Part shown: positions 42,344 to 51,970 of the stretch, piece after piece | Layout of the letters: each line of letters begins with the position of its first letter | How positions within the stretch are numbered: position 1 is the first letter of the stretch | Source of the DNA: Natrinema longum | Lineage (GTDB): Archaea > Halobacteriota > Halobacteria > Halobacteriales > Natrialbaceae | Direction: 5' to 3' | DNA: 64,000 nt | Assembly (NCBI RefSeq): GCF_017352095.1 | Contig: NZ_CP071463.1 | Location: 2,976,001 to 3,040,000, forward strand | Made by a program: the position numbers and the translations under genes | Notes under the pieces: generated by a model | Told to the model about the DNA's origin: nothing | Databases searched by the model: none | What the model saw: only the letters and a program-made list of their open reading frames with translations

Positions 42344-44833
42344 ATGAGTTCAGACGTACCCGATCCGACTGACATCGAGGCGCGAGCGGTAGAGAACGTC
42401 CGCATCGAGGACGAAATGGAGCAGAGTTACATCGACTACGCGATGAGCGTCATCGCCGGTCGCGCACTCCCCGACGCCCGCGACGGGCTCAAACCCGTCC
42501 ACCGGCGCATCCTCTATGCGATGCACGAGATGGGCGTCTCCTCGGGGAGCAGCCACCGTAAGTCCTCCTCGATCGTCGGGGAGACGATGGGTGACTACCA
42601 TCCCCACGGCGACAGCGCGATCTACGACACCTTGGTCCGGATGGCCCAGGACTTCTCGATGCGGTATCCGCTGGTCGACGGCCAGGGGAACTTCGGCTCG
42701 ATGGACGGCGACCCGGCCGCTGCGCCCCGATACACGGAGGCTCGGATGGCCTCCGTCGCCGAGGAACTGCTCGAGGACATCGACAAGGATACGGTCGACT
42801 TCTCGGCGAACTACGATGACCGCCTCCAAGAGCCCGACGTGCTTCCGGCGGCGTTTCCCAACCTGCTGGTCAACGGCTCCTCGGGGATCGCGGTCGGGAT
42901 GTCGACGAACATCCCGCCCCACAATTTGGGCGAGGTCGTCGACGCGACGATCGAACTGATCGACGACCCCGACGCGACCGTCGACGACCTGATGGAACAC
43001 GTCAAGGGACCGGACTTCCCGACGGGTGCGAACATCGTCGGCCGGGACGCGATCTACTCGGCGTACAAGACCGGCCGCGGGCGCATCCGCGTCCGCGCCG
43101 AGTTCGAGGTCGAGGAGTGGAAGTCGGGTCGCGAACGGATCGTCGTCACGGAACTGCCCTTCCAGGCCAACAAGGCTCGACTGGTCGAACGCATCGCCGA
43201 GGACGTCAACGAGGGCGAGATCGAGGGGGTCTCCGACCTGCGCGACGAGTCCGACCGCGACGGCGTCCGCGTCGTCATCGAACTCAAACGCGGCGCGAAC
43301 GCCGAGGTCGTCAAGAACAAACTGCTCGAGAATCACCTCGAACGAACCTTCGGCGTCATCAACCTCGCGCTGGTCGACGGCCAACCGCGCGTGCTCTCGC
43401 TCAAGGAGACGCTCGAGGAGTACATTTCCCACCGCCGCGAGGTCGTCCGCCGACGCAGCGAGTACGACCTCGCGGAGGCCGAGGATCGGGCACACATCCT
43501 CGAGGGACGGCTGACGGCCGTCGAGAACGCCGAGGACGTCGTCGAACTGATCCGCAACAGCGAGGATCGGTCGGCGGCGAAAGCGGCGCTACAGGAGTCC
43601 TACGACTTCTCCGAGGAGCAGGCCACCCACATCGTTCGGATGCAACTCGGCAGCCTCACCTCGATGGAGGCCGCCGAAATCGAAGACGAGTACGAGGCGG
43701 TCCAGGCCGAGATCGAGCGCCTGACCACGATCCTCGAGAGCGAGTCGGAACTGCTCTCGGTCATCAAAGACGAACTCCGCGAGATCAAAGAGGAGTACGG
43801 CGACGAGCGCCGGACCTCGATTATCGAGGACCAGGGGACGGTCACCCACGAGGACCTCATTCCCGAGGAGGAGGTGTTCGTCGTCATGACGGAAGACGAC
43901 TACGTCAAGCGAATGCCGATCGAGCAGTTCGACCCCCAGGGTCGCGGTGGGAAGGGGATCATCGGCGCGGACGTCAAGGAAGACGACCGCGTCTCGGCGG
44001 TCTTCCGGGCGAACACCCACGACTATCTCCTCTGCTTTACGAATCAGGGCGAGGTCTACCGACTCAAGACCTACGAGATCCCGGAGATGGGACGTACTGC
44101 GCGTGGTAAATCCGCGGTCAACATCCTGGATCTCGACCCCGGCGAGGACATCACGGCCATCGTCGACACCGACGCGTTCGGCGACGACGAGTTCGTGACG
44201 ATGGCGACCCGGAACGGCTACGTCAAACGCACCGCTGGCGAGGAGTTCGACAACATCCTCTCGACGGGAATCATCGCCGCGGACCTAGAAGAGGGCGACG
44301 AACTCGTCGACGTCGAGGTCACCGACGGCTCGCAGGACCTCGTCATCGCGACCGAGGGCGGGATGACGATCCGCTTCGACGAGGACGAAGTCCGTGCGAT
44401 GGGCCGGAACGCCCGGGGCGTCAACGGCATCAAACTCCAAGAGGGCGACGCCGTCGCAGGGCTGGTCGCGACCGACGAGGGCGACGAGCAGGCGCTGTTG
44501 ACGGTCACGAAGAACGGCTACGGCAAGCGGACTCCCCTCTCGGAGTACAACACGCAGTCCCGGTACGGGAAGGGATTGATCGATATCAAGACCGGCGAGC
44601 GAAACGGTCCCGTGACGGCCGTCAAGGCGGTCTCCGACGACGATCAGCTCGTGATGATGAGCGAGCGCGGGCAGATCGTCCGGACCCGAGTCGACGAAAT
44701 CTCGACCGTCGGTCGGAACACGATGGGCGTGATCGTCATGGACGTCGAAGACGGCGACGCGGTCGCCGCAGTCGACGACGTTCCGGCGTCGGCGACCGCC
44801 GACGCTACGGACGCGGCCGACGACGGGAACTGA
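42344..44833 (+). CDS. gyrA: DNA gyrase subunit A
   Basis: DNA breakage-reunion subunit of gyrase, 829 aa. The catalytic Tyr130 lies in APRYTEARM. The quinolone-region [17 protein letters not shown] has the Ser and Asp found in drug-sensitive bacterial enzymes. The C-terminal pinwheel shows six degenerate blades, and the gyrase box is present as QGRGGKGI (about residue 527-534). A short acidic Ala/Asp tail ends the protein. The ATG at 42344 precedes the conserved [13 protein letters not shown] by about 24 residues. Confidence 0.97.
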   Translation: MSSDVPDPTDIEARAVENVRIEDEMEQSYIDYAMSVIAGRALPDARDGLKPVHRRILYAMHEMGVSSGSSHRKSSSIVGETMGDYHPHGDSAIYDTLVRMAQDFSMRYPLVDGQGNFGSMDGDPAAAPRYTEARMASVAEELLEDIDKDTVDFSANYDDRLQEPDVLPAAFPNLLVNGSSGIAVGMSTNIPPHNLGEVVDATIELIDDPDATVDDLMEHVKGPDFPTGANIVGRDAIYSAYKTGRGRIRVRAEFEVEEWKSGRERIVVTELPFQANKARLVERIAEDVNEGEIEGVSDLRDESDRDGVRVVIELKRGANAEVVKNKLLENHLERTFGVINLALVDGQPRVLSLKETLEEYISHRREVVRRRSEYDLAEAEDRAHILEGRLTAVENAEDVVELIRNSEDRSAAKAALQESYDFSEEQATHIVRMQLGSLTSMEAAEIEDEYEAVQAEIERLTTILESESELLSVIKDELREIKEEYGDERRTSIIEDQGTVTHEDLIPEEEVFVVMTEDDYVKRMPIEQFDPQGRGGKGIIGADVKEDDRVSAVFRANTHDYLLCFTNQGEVYRLKTYEIPEMGRTARGKSAVNILDLDPGEDITAIVDTDAFGDDEFVTMATRNGYVKRTAGEEFDNILSTGIIAADLEEGDELVDVEVTDGSQDLVIATEGGMTIRFDEDEVRAMGRNARGVNGIKLQEGDAVAGLVATDEGDEQALLTVTKNGYGKRTPLSEYNTQSRYGKGLIDIKTGERNGPVTAVKAVSDDDQLVMMSERGQIVRTRVDEISTVGRNTMGVIVMDVEDGDAVAAVDDVPASATADATDAADDGN

Positions 44834-44932
44834 GTCGGTCGGCTTCGGCACGGCCTCTACTCGAAGTGGATTCGTTCGCTGATCAGGAGGGCAGTCGCTA
44901 GAGAGAATCGAAGCAAACGCGGCGACCGTCCC

Positions 44933-45466
44933 TCAGTGGGCCGGTTCTTCGGCGGGCGCAACCATGTCGTCGATCCGCAGGATGAGAATGTTGTTCGTGT
45001 CGTCTTTCCCGTCGACGGTGCCCTCGATGACGAGTTTCGAGAGCGGCGTCGGGCCGACGGTGACGGCGTCGTTCTCGTGAATGTCGCCGAGCGTGCCCTG
45101 AATGTGGATCTCCGCGCGACAGAGTTCCGGGTGATGGACGCTCGAGAGGTCGATCTCTTCGATAATCGTATCGTCGACGGGTTCGCCTTCGTGTTGCATC
45201 GGTACGGCCGCCGGCTCGTCCATCTGCTGGATCTCGAGTGCTTCGTAGGCAGCGGCCGTGGGTTTGTAGCCCCCTTTGGGCCCGGGGACGCCCTCTACTA
45301 GTTGGAGGGCTTTGAGACTCTGCATCTGGTTCCGAATCGTCCCCGGATTGCGATCGACCTGCTCGGCGATATCCTCGCCTTTGATCGCGTCTTCGGTTTC
45401 TTTGTGAAGATTCGTCAGTGCACGTAGAATTTTCTTCTGGCTCGGGGTGAGTTCGATGGATGACAT
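44933..45466 (-). CDS. Winged-helix transcription regulator (Rrf2-annotated type)
   Basis: A 177 aa protein. Residues 1-80 are a winged helix (LTPSQKKILRALTNLH...IKGEDIAEQVDRNPGTIRNQMQSLKALQLVEGVPGPKGGYKPT). The C-terminal half (HPELCRAEIHIQGTLGDIHENDAVTVGPTPLSKLVIEGTV) looks like a beta-rich ligand domain. This is a well conserved haloarchaeal regulator often filed as Rrf2-type; the ligand is unknown. A TTTAAG box about 27 nt upstream, on the minus strand, suits a near-leaderless start at 45466. A palindrome lies further upstream at 45603-45618. Confidence 0.8.
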   Translation of the reverse strand: MSSIELTPSQKKILRALTNLHKETEDAIKGEDIAEQVDRNPGTIRNQMQSLKALQLVEGVPGPKGGYKPTAAAYEALEIQQMDEPAAVPMQHEGEPVDDTIIEEIDLSSVHHPELCRAEIHIQGTLGDIHENDAVTVGPTPLSKLVIEGTVDGKDDTNNILILRIDDMVAPAEEPAH

Positions 45467-45602
45467 AGGTATTTATTCGTATTTGGTTTCCTTAAACCCG
45501 ACGGGTAGACCGGACCGGGTGGTGGGATCCCGGCCTTCGAAGCGGGTACGGGAAGGTGTTTCTCTTCCGTTTCCGGCGGGAAAGCGGCGTCCGTTGGTAA
45601 TT

Positions 45603-45618
45603 AACGACAGCTGTCGTT
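45603..45618. promoter_or_regulatory. Perfect 16-bp palindrome
   Basis: AACGACAG (45603-45610) joined to CTGTCGTT (45611-45618) with no spacer. A second small palindrome, GGATTTAATCC, lies at 45621-45631. They sit in the gap between the DtxR-like stop and the winged-helix gene start. A protein-dimer operator is plausible. Confidence 0.45.
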
Positions 45619-45680
45619 TCGGATTTAATCCGGTAGTGACCGATAGACACGATGATGGGTCCTCCGTCCAACGCCGCCGG

Positions 45681-46361
45681 CTACGGTTCGGGTTCGACGG
45701 GTGGTGCGACTCGGACGTGGTGTGCGACGGATTCGGGCAGCGAGACGGGTTCTGCAGCCACGTTCGAGCGAGCCGTCACCATTCCAAAGGGCGCGATTTC
45801 GAGTATCTCGAGTTCGACGCCGGGTTCGACGCCGTGCTCGGCGAGATAGGAGAGGACCTCCGGATCGCGGTCGGCGACCTCGGCGACGGTTACGACGGTG
45901 CCCGCCTCGAATTCGGTGATGGCCTCGCCCTCGGGTCGTTCCGGCGGCTCGAGGTCGGCACTGGGGATCGGGGATCCGTGTGGATCGACCGTCGGCTCAC
46001 CGAGGGCATCGGCGACGCGATCCTCGAAGTCCTCGCTGATGTGGTGTTCGAGCCGGTCGGCCTCGGCGTGGACTTCCGACCAGTCGTAGTCGAGGTGCTC
46101 GGTGAGGTAGGCCTCGAGCAGCCGGTGGTGACGGACGATCTCGAGGGCGACCGTTTCGCCCTCGTCGGTCAGGGTCACCCCGCGGTACTTCTCGCGGTCG
46201 ACGAGTTCGCGCTCCTCGAGTTTGTCGAGCATGCTGGTGACCGTCGGCGACGTGACGTCCAGCTCTCCGGCGATTTCGGAGGTTTTGATCCGCTCGTCTG
46301 TCTCACGCTGGAGCTGATAGATCGCTTTCAGGTAATCCTCCATCACGTCGCTCAGCATCAT
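45681..46361 (-). CDS. DtxR-family metal-dependent regulator
   Basis: A 226 aa metal-responsive repressor of the DtxR/MntR/IdeR family. The N-terminal winged helix reads DVMEDYLKAIYQLQ...VTSPTVTSMLDKLEERELV. The dimerisation/metal region has VALEIVRHHRLLEAYL, E-H-H-I-S-E, with the usual Glu/His ligands. The C-terminal SH3-like (FeoA) domain spans about 145-226. Two ATGs abut at 46361 and 46358; either can start. It is divergent from arginase over 95 nt that holds the inverted repeat at 46374-46387. Iron or manganese control is inferred. Confidence 0.9.
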   Translation of the reverse strand: MMLSDVMEDYLKAIYQLQRETDERIKTSEIAGELDVTSPTVTSMLDKLEERELVDREKYRGVTLTDEGETVALEIVRHHRLLEAYLTEHLDYDWSEVHAEADRLEHHISEDFEDRVADALGEPTVDPHGSPIPSADLEPPERPEGEAITEFEAGTVVTVAEVADRDPEVLSYLAEHGVEPGVELEILEIAPFGMVTARSNVAAEPVSLPESVAHHVRVAPPVEPEP

Positions 46362-46373
46362 GCTGTAGCGAAA

Positions 46374-46387
46374 TTAGATCGGTCTAA
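46374..46387. promoter_or_regulatory. Candidate DtxR-type operator
   Basis: TTAGATCGGTCTAA: TTAGA and TCTAA arms around TCGG, similar to DtxR/IdeR boxes (TTAGG...CCTAA). It lies 13 nt before the regulator's ATG, overlapping its expected promoter, so autoregulation is likely; the arginase promoter on the other side could also be affected. Confidence 0.5.
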
Positions 46388-46456
46388 CCCTAAAGCTGTC
46401 GCCAGCGAATCGTCGTGGATCGTCACGATCAAACCGGCCGACTGCGTACCAGAGGT

Positions 46457-47377
46457 ATGGAACGGACCGTCAGAATCATCGGTGCCCCGATGGACTACGG
46501 GGCGAACCGCCGTGGCGTCGACATGGGGCCGTCCGCGATCCGCTATGCCGACCTCGCGGACGGCCTCGAGCGCGCTGGCGTCGAACCGGTCGACGACGGC
46601 GATCTGTCGATGCCGCGGGCGGAAGAGCGCGATCCGGACGCCGACCAACCGACCGGCGGGAACGCGAAGTTCCTCCGAGAAGTCGAGGACGTCTGCCGGC
46701 GAGTGAGCGATCGGGTCGCGGCGACGCTCGCGGACGGCGAGTTCCCGCTCGTCTTGGGCGGGGACCACTCGGTCGCGATCGGCTCGCTTACCGGCTCGGC
46801 ACGCGAGGCCGACCTCGGTGCCATCTGGTTCGACGCCCACGCAGACCTCAACACGCCGGAAACCTCTCCCAGTGGTAACGTCCACGGAATGCCTCTGGCT
46901 GCGGCGCTGGGTCGGGGCGCGTTCGGCGAGACAGAGTGGGCACCGGCTCCCCGACTGCGAGAGTCCTCGATCGCCTACGTCGGGCTCCGAAGCATCGACG
47001 ACCGCGAGCGCGAACTGATCCGAGAGAGCGAGATGACCGCCTTTACCATGTCCGACATCGACCAACGGGGCATCTCCGCAGTCGTCGACGACGCCCTCGC
47101 AGTCGCGACCGATGGGACCGACGGCGTCCACGTCAGCCTCGACCTCGACTGGCTCGATCCGAAGGCGGCACCCGGTGTCGGTACCCCCGTTCGTGGCGGC
47201 GTCACCTATCGGGAGGCCCACGCCGCCCTCGAGACCCTCTCTCGGCGTCACGACGCCGACGGGGTGCTCCGATCGATGGACGTCGTCGAGGTAAACCCGA
47301 TTCTGGACGAAGCAAACGAGACTGCGACGCTGGCGGCCGAACTGACCGCGAGTACGTTCGGCAAGCGCATCCTCTGA
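46457..47377 (+). CDS. rocF: Arginase (ureohydrolase family)
   Basis: A binuclear manganese ureohydrolase, 306 aa, converting arginine to ornithine and urea. Ligand motifs are visible: GGDHSVAIGS (His), WFDAHADLNTP (Asp-His-Asp) and SLDLDWLDP (Asp-Asp). The segment SPSGNVHGMPL is the arginase-type substrate loop, favouring arginase over agmatinase; formiminoglutamase is a weaker alternative. The ATG at 46457 (MERTVRIIGAPMDYGANRRG) is standard; an upstream GTG/ATG-like extension is rejected. Confidence 0.9.
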   Translation: MERTVRIIGAPMDYGANRRGVDMGPSAIRYADLADGLERAGVEPVDDGDLSMPRAEERDPDADQPTGGNAKFLREVEDVCRRVSDRVAATLADGEFPLVLGGDHSVAIGSLTGSAREADLGAIWFDAHADLNTPETSPSGNVHGMPLAAALGRGAFGETEWAPAPRLRESSIAYVGLRSIDDRERELIRESEMTAFTMSDIDQRGISAVVDDALAVATDGTDGVHVSLDLDWLDPKAAPGVGTPVRGGVTYREAHAALETLSRRHDADGVLRSMDVVEVNPILDEANETATLAAELTASTFGKRIL

Positions 47378-47481
47378 ACCCGTTCCATACAGTGTGTGCC
47401 ACACCATCGTGGCACGAGAACGGTGAGCACACTCACTCGCGTTTCAACACCTTTGTATCATAGTGATTCTCAGTGTGGGGT

Positions 47482-48651
47482 ATGACTGAGAACGTCGTCG
47501 TGCTCGGAGCCGGATATGCCGGAACCGGTACGATCAACAAGCTGCAATCGGAGCTCGGGGGCAACGTGCGGCTAACCTGGATCGCTGACGTCGACTACCA
47601 CCTCGTTCTCCACGAGTCCCACCGCGTGATTCGCGATCCGAACGTCCGCCCCGACATCACGTTCCCGATCGATCAGATCGCGGACCCGTCGACCCGGTTC
47701 ATCCAGGACGAGGTTACCGGCCTCGATGTCGACGAACAGGTCGTCGAACTCGAAGACAGCGACGACGTCGAGTACGATTACGTCCTCGTCGGACTCGGCA
47801 GCCAGACCGCCTACTACGGCATTCCCGGCCTCGAGGAACACTCCCTGACCCTGAAGAGCCTCGACGACGCCCTCGAGATCCACGACGCGGTCAACGACGC
47901 CAGCCAGGCGGCGACCCGCGGCGACCCCGCACAGGTCGTCATCGGCGGTGCCGGCCTCTCGGGCATCCAGACCGCCGGCGAGATCGCGGAGTTCCGCGAC
48001 AACCACCGTGCGCCGATCGAGATCCACCTCGTCGAAGCCCTCGAGGAGATCTTCCCCGGCAACGACCCGGAGATCCAACAGGCCCTGCGCGACCTGCTCG
48101 AGGAGGCCGGCGTCCACATCCACACGGACGACCCGATCACCGAGGCGACTGCCGACGCCATCGAGTTCGACGAAGGCGAGCCGCTCGAATACGACGTGCT
48201 GGTCTGGACCGGCGGGATCACCGGCCGCGACGCGATAGACGATGTCGACCTCGAAAACGAGCACAACCGAATCAACACCGGTGCGAACTTCCAGACCTCC
48301 GACGAGCGCGTCTTCGCGATCGGTGACTCGGCGATCATCGATCAGGGCGACCAGCCCGCGCCACCGACGGCACAGGCCGCCTGGCAGGCCGCGGAGGTCG
48401 CCGGCGAGAACATCGTTCGTGCGATCCAGAACCGCCCGCTGAAAACCTGGGAGTACGACGACAAGGGGACCGTCATCTCCGTCGGGGAGGAGGCCGTCGC
48501 CCACGACGTCAAACCCGCGTTCGGCATCTCCCTTCCCGTCGATACCTTCGGCGGCTTCCCGGCCCAGAACCTGAAGAAGATGATCGCCGCCCGCTGGATC
48601 GCCGACATTACCTCCTGGAACGAAGCCCGACGGTCCTGGTCGTCGCTGTAA
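47482..48651 (+). CDS. NDH-2-like FAD-dependent NAD(P)H dehydrogenase
   Basis: A 389 aa flavoprotein of the type II NADH:quinone oxidoreductase family, likely attached to the inner face of the membrane. The first Rossmann motif is VVVLGAGYAGTGTINKL; the second, for NAD(P)H, is VVIGGAGLSGIQTAGEIAEF. VFAIGDSAII and the PPTAQAAWQAAEVAGENI segment follow as usual. The C-terminal region (KKMIAARWIADITSWNEARR) is amphipathic and may touch the membrane. The ATG at 47482 is three codons inside a longer frame and gives the standard N-terminus. Confidence 0.88.
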   Translation: MTENVVVLGAGYAGTGTINKLQSELGGNVRLTWIADVDYHLVLHESHRVIRDPNVRPDITFPIDQIADPSTRFIQDEVTGLDVDEQVVELEDSDDVEYDYVLVGLGSQTAYYGIPGLEEHSLTLKSLDDALEIHDAVNDASQAATRGDPAQVVIGGAGLSGIQTAGEIAEFRDNHRAPIEIHLVEALEEIFPGNDPEIQQALRDLLEEAGVHIHTDDPITEATADAIEFDEGEPLEYDVLVWTGGITGRDAIDDVDLENEHNRINTGANFQTSDERVFAIGDSAIIDQGDQPAPPTAQAAWQAAEVAGENIVRAIQNRPLKTWEYDDKGTVISVGEEAVAHDVKPAFGISLPVDTFGGFPAQNLKKMIAARWIADITSWNEARRSWSSL

Positions 48652-48795
48652 CCCGGTTTTGTCTCGAGCGCCGTTTTTGTCTCGATGCTCTGCGATGATC
48701 TGGGCCGCAAAATTAGTACTCGAGGGGGTGGCTCCGAGCGGCCGAACGGGGTTCCCGTCGGTGCGTCCCCGATGTCTGAAACGGACCGTCGGCCA

Positions 48796-49773
48796 TCACT
48801 CGAATCCGAGTGATGCGTCCGGCTCGACAGGTTCGACGTCGCCTGCTTTTGCTGCTTCGTTGTAGATGTAGCCCCACAAGGCAAACGACAGGTTCACGAG
48901 ATACACCGGGAACACGATGTACAGTACGAGCACCAGGGGGATGCCGATGACCGTGATCGCGAGTATGACCGCACCGATCGCGAACGCAATATACAGGCCG
49001 AAAGATATCACGAACAGCAATAGGAGCCCCTTGAGATAGTGCACCGAGAGTGCAAACTCGAGAATTCGACGGTCGGAAAACGTCTTACCGAGGCTTCCCG
49101 TTCCGATCAACACCGGTACGATCGCGCCTGCGATATAACTGCCAGCAAGTACGACGATCGCTCCGATCCCGATGATCGGGAGCGCAAGCGTCGATGACTC
49201 CCCGACTGCGCTGACCGCCAGGGAGATGACCGCTGTCACGGCGGCGAGTGCGATCACCACAGCGAGATAGACCCCCACGAGAATCAGGCCGTCCCTTCCC
49301 ATACCGGGCCAGTCGTCGAACGACGGGACTTCCTCGTCGCCGCGTGCGGCGGCACGACCGACTCGATAGGAGTAGCCATACGAGACGATCAGCGGTATCA
49401 AAAGGAGAAACCAGAAGAACGCGAAGACGGAATCGAGCACCAACGGTTTCCCACCTTTCCCGAGGGGGTATTTGAACGAGAACGTAAAGATATCAATACT
49501 GTGGTGTTTCGGTTCCGACGGATCGGCCGATCCTGGGCCCGATGCTGCCGACGCTGGATTCCGGTTCCGATCGGTCGACCAGCCTGCCGCCGAATCGTCG
49601 GTCCCCGAATCGTCAGTTGACCAGCCCGATGTCGTGTCGCTCCCGTCCGAACTGCCGTCTGACCACCCGGACGATGCGTCTCCGACGTCCTCTTCTGCCA
49701 GTTTCCCCCCACAGTTGGGACAGAGAATCGTCCCTGTTTCGAACTCCTCATCACAGTCGTGACAATACGACAT
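48796..49773 (-). CDS. Zinc-ribbon DUF4013-like membrane protein
   Basis: A 325 aa protein. Residues 1-30 form a zinc ribbon (CHDCDEEF...CPNCGGK). A Gly/Ser/Asp-rich linker of about 70 residues follows with repeated GWS units (SSGWSDGSSDGS, TSGWSTDD, AAGWSTD). The C-terminal two-thirds have five to six helices with the DUF4013 pattern (FKYPLGKGGKP, GYSYRVGRAAARGDEEVPSFDDW). The ATG at 49773 is chosen at MSYCHDCDEEF, where the ribbon starts. Function unknown. Confidence 0.85.
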   Translation of the reverse strand: MSYCHDCDEEFETGTILCPNCGGKLAEEDVGDASSGWSDGSSDGSDTTSGWSTDDSGTDDSAAGWSTDRNRNPASAASGPGSADPSEPKHHSIDIFTFSFKYPLGKGGKPLVLDSVFAFFWFLLLIPLIVSYGYSYRVGRAAARGDEEVPSFDDWPGMGRDGLILVGVYLAVVIALAAVTAVISLAVSAVGESSTLALPIIGIGAIVVLAGSYIAGAIVPVLIGTGSLGKTFSDRRILEFALSVHYLKGLLLLFVISFGLYIAFAIGAVILAITVIGIPLVLVLYIVFPVYLVNLSFALWGYIYNEAAKAGDVEPVEPDASLGFE

Positions 49774-49882
49774 AGCCGAGGATTCGTTCACGGCTGTATA
49801 TGTGTTCTGCTTTCGGATACGATCGGGGTAAAACGAAGGAAAGGATACGGGGTGGGCGAACAACAGCGATTGGGTAGATCGG

Positions 49883-50428
49883 TTACTCGGCTCGAGTGGA
49901 ATCGGCCTCCGCGTCGCTATCGTCGCCCATCGGCCGGGCCGGGACGCCCGCAACCGTCGTCTCGGGCGGTACGTCACGGGTCACCAGCGAATTCGCCGCG
50001 ACGCGAGCCCCCGTACCGATTTCGACGCCGGGAAGGACGATCGCACCGGCACCGATCATCGCCCGTTCGCCGACGACGACCTCGCCCGTCCGGTACTCGT
50101 TCTGGAGGAACTCGTGACAGAGAATCGTCGCGTCGTAGCCGACGATCGCGTCTGCCTCGACGGTGATCAGCTCCGGCCAGAAGACGTCCGGCGTGGCCTC
50201 GAGTCCCCAGGAGACGCCGTCACCGACCGTGACACCGATAGCGGTCAGGAGCCAGCGCTTGAGCCGCAGGCTCGGCGAGATCCGGACGAGCCAGACCACG
50301 ACGTAGTTGATCGCGATCCGGAGCGGGTTGCGAGCGGTGGTCCAGTGGGCCAGCGAGTTTCGCGGGCCGGGCGTTGCGTGGCGCTCGACGCGGTCGTGTC
50401 GGGGTGTCGTATCGTCGGAAGCCGTCAC
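49883..50428 (-). CDS. Hexapeptide acyltransferase (maltose O-acetyltransferase-like)
   Basis: A 181 aa left-handed beta-helix transferase. An amphipathic N-terminal segment (RNPLRIAINYVVVWLVRISP) is followed by repeated hexapeptides ending in GERAMIGAGAIVLPGVEIGTGARVAANSLVTRDVPPET, as in the LbH-MAT group. The catalytic histidine is in ILCHEFLQNEYRTG. No in-frame ATG precedes the domain, so the GTG at 50428 (VTASDDTTPRHDR) is taken as start. A sugar or polysaccharide acetyl donor role is likely. Confidence 0.85.
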   Translation of the reverse strand: MTASDDTTPRHDRVERHATPGPRNSLAHWTTARNPLRIAINYVVVWLVRISPSLRLKRWLLTAIGVTVGDGVSWGLEATPDVFWPELITVEADAIVGYDATILCHEFLQNEYRTGEVVVGERAMIGAGAIVLPGVEIGTGARVAANSLVTRDVPPETTVAGVPARPMGDDSDAEADSTRAE

Positions 50429-50592
50429 TGGCTGTCCCGTTCGACGTGTTGGTACATCAATCCGATCGATGCGGAAACGACTCTCGTTTCGTCGTCGACC
50501 CGATACCGTTCGCCTGTGGGAACGCTCGCCGTCGGGCCCGCCGATCGTCGATCCCTCCCTTACGGTCCCAACCGCCACCCTCGCGTTCGCTG

Positions 50593-51375
50593 TCACGCGT
50601 CGGGAGTCCCGACCAGCTCCCGGAACGCATCCGCCGAGAGCGCACAGCGGTAGGCCGGCTTGAACATCATATTCGCGCCGCCGGCTCGTACGTTCCATTC
50701 GTCCGCAATCTCCTCGCGCAAGTAATACTGCGGGCGTTCGTTTCCGTCCCTGACGTAGTACTCGCTGAGACGAATCGGCTCCCGTTCGAAGAGCCCACCC
50801 GGCTCGCGGCCGTCGACGATCACGACCGGTTTCTCGAGGTAGAGGTCACCGTTCTGGGCCCGTTTTGCGTGTGCGTTGTCCGGATGGGCGGCGAGAATGG
50901 CCTGCCGCTCGGCCCGCGGTGTGTCGGGGCCGACGACGAGTACCTCGTCGACGGTGAAGTAACCGATCAGGTACCTGTGGGCGCGGTCCCCGCCGGGCCG
51001 TCGCAGGCCGGCGTAGAAGCCGACGACATCGCCCGGCTCGAGCGCACGGAGCCGCGAGACGTAGCCGCTGGTTCGGTGTTCGCCGTACGTCAGCGCCTCG
51101 AAGTTCGGATCGTGGTGGAGCGGCCAGGACGCGAGGGCGTCGCCGGCCACGGTTTCGGTCCCGTCGTGGACCGGCTGGGGGGTGATACGGGTCGTCAGAT
51201 CCGCTGCGGTGCCGTCGTCGGCTCGGAGCTCCCACGAGCCGAGCGTTTCGGATTCGGTCGTCTCACGCGTTTTCTCCGGGATCGGAACGTACTCGAAGCG
51301 GCCGTCGTCGTACAGCGGTGCCAGCGCACCGAGGTTCGTACTGTCCGCACCGACGCCGGCGAGAACGACAGTCAT
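50593..51375 (-). CDS. Nmad3-like protein (putative nucleotide-modification-associated)
   Basis: A 260 aa protein. The N-terminus VVLAGVGADSTNLGALAPLYDDGRFEYVPIPEKT follows the pattern of Nmad3 domains (a self-standing beta strand, then D-S-x-x-G-G-x-P and a PIP element). Other segments fit the family: GDVVGFYAGLRRP and a long insertion with ALEPGD. Nmad proteins are predicted from comparative genomics to act in DNA base modification in phages and hosts. No modification partner genes sit next to it. The family is recalled, not checked. Confidence 0.6.
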   Translation of the reverse strand: MTVVLAGVGADSTNLGALAPLYDDGRFEYVPIPEKTRETTESETLGSWELRADDGTAADLTTRITPQPVHDGTETVAGDALASWPLHHDPNFEALTYGEHRTSGYVSRLRALEPGDVVGFYAGLRRPGGDRAHRYLIGYFTVDEVLVVGPDTPRAERQAILAAHPDNAHAKRAQNGDLYLEKPVVIVDGREPGGLFEREPIRLSEYYVRDGNERPQYYLREEIADEWNVRAGGANMMFKPAYRCALSADAFRELVGTPDA

Positions 51376-51432
51376 TGGTTCGTCCCGCTACTCGGGCCGA
51401 GACGGCGATAAAACCGCCGATCGGCCGTTCCC

Positions 51433-51693
51433 TCACCGATCCGCCGTTCGAGCGGCGTAGTAAAGCGGGAGGGAGATGACGAGAAATACCACCCCCATCG
51501 CGGCCATTCCGATCCAGGCCGTCGACAGCAGGTGTGCGGGGAGCATACCGGCGATCTCGAGGATCCAGAGGAGGCTGTACCCGCCGACGACCAGCAGGCT
51601 CGCGACGTACGCTCGAAAGAGCCAGCCGACGGCGCGGTACAGCGTCGTCTTCGTGACCGACGCCGGGAGCGACGCTTGGAAACGCCCACTCAT
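51433..51693 (-). CDS. Small two-helix membrane protein, 86 aa
   Basis: Two hydrophobic segments (YVASLLVVGGYSLLWILEIAG and AWIGMAAMGVVFLVISLPLYY) follow an amphipathic N-terminus. There are no family motifs. Its stop lies 57 nt upstream of the Nmad3-like start on the same strand, so they may share a transcript. Role unknown. Confidence 0.65.
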   Translation of the reverse strand: MSGRFQASLPASVTKTTLYRAVGWLFRAYVASLLVVGGYSLLWILEIAGMLPAHLLSTAWIGMAAMGVVFLVISLPLYYAARTADR

Positions 51694-51970
51694 CCCCGCA
51701 CCGTCCGGTCGGCGTTACGGGTCGCCCCCGCTGTGTCGTCAACGGCGGGACGACCCGCCGAGCTCGGAACCGAGTTTCGATCGTGATCGGTGACGCGTGA
51801 CTCCATCGAGGCGATACCGTAGAGTGATGGATCAATCCGCTTGAATCTTTGTACCGACTCGAGCACTGTCGACGAGCGTGGTACAGCGGTCGACCGCCGA
51901 TCAGTCTCCCACCAGCGCTCCGGCGGTGCCGAGAGACACCCTTTTCGGGACGGGCGTTCCACACTCGCGT

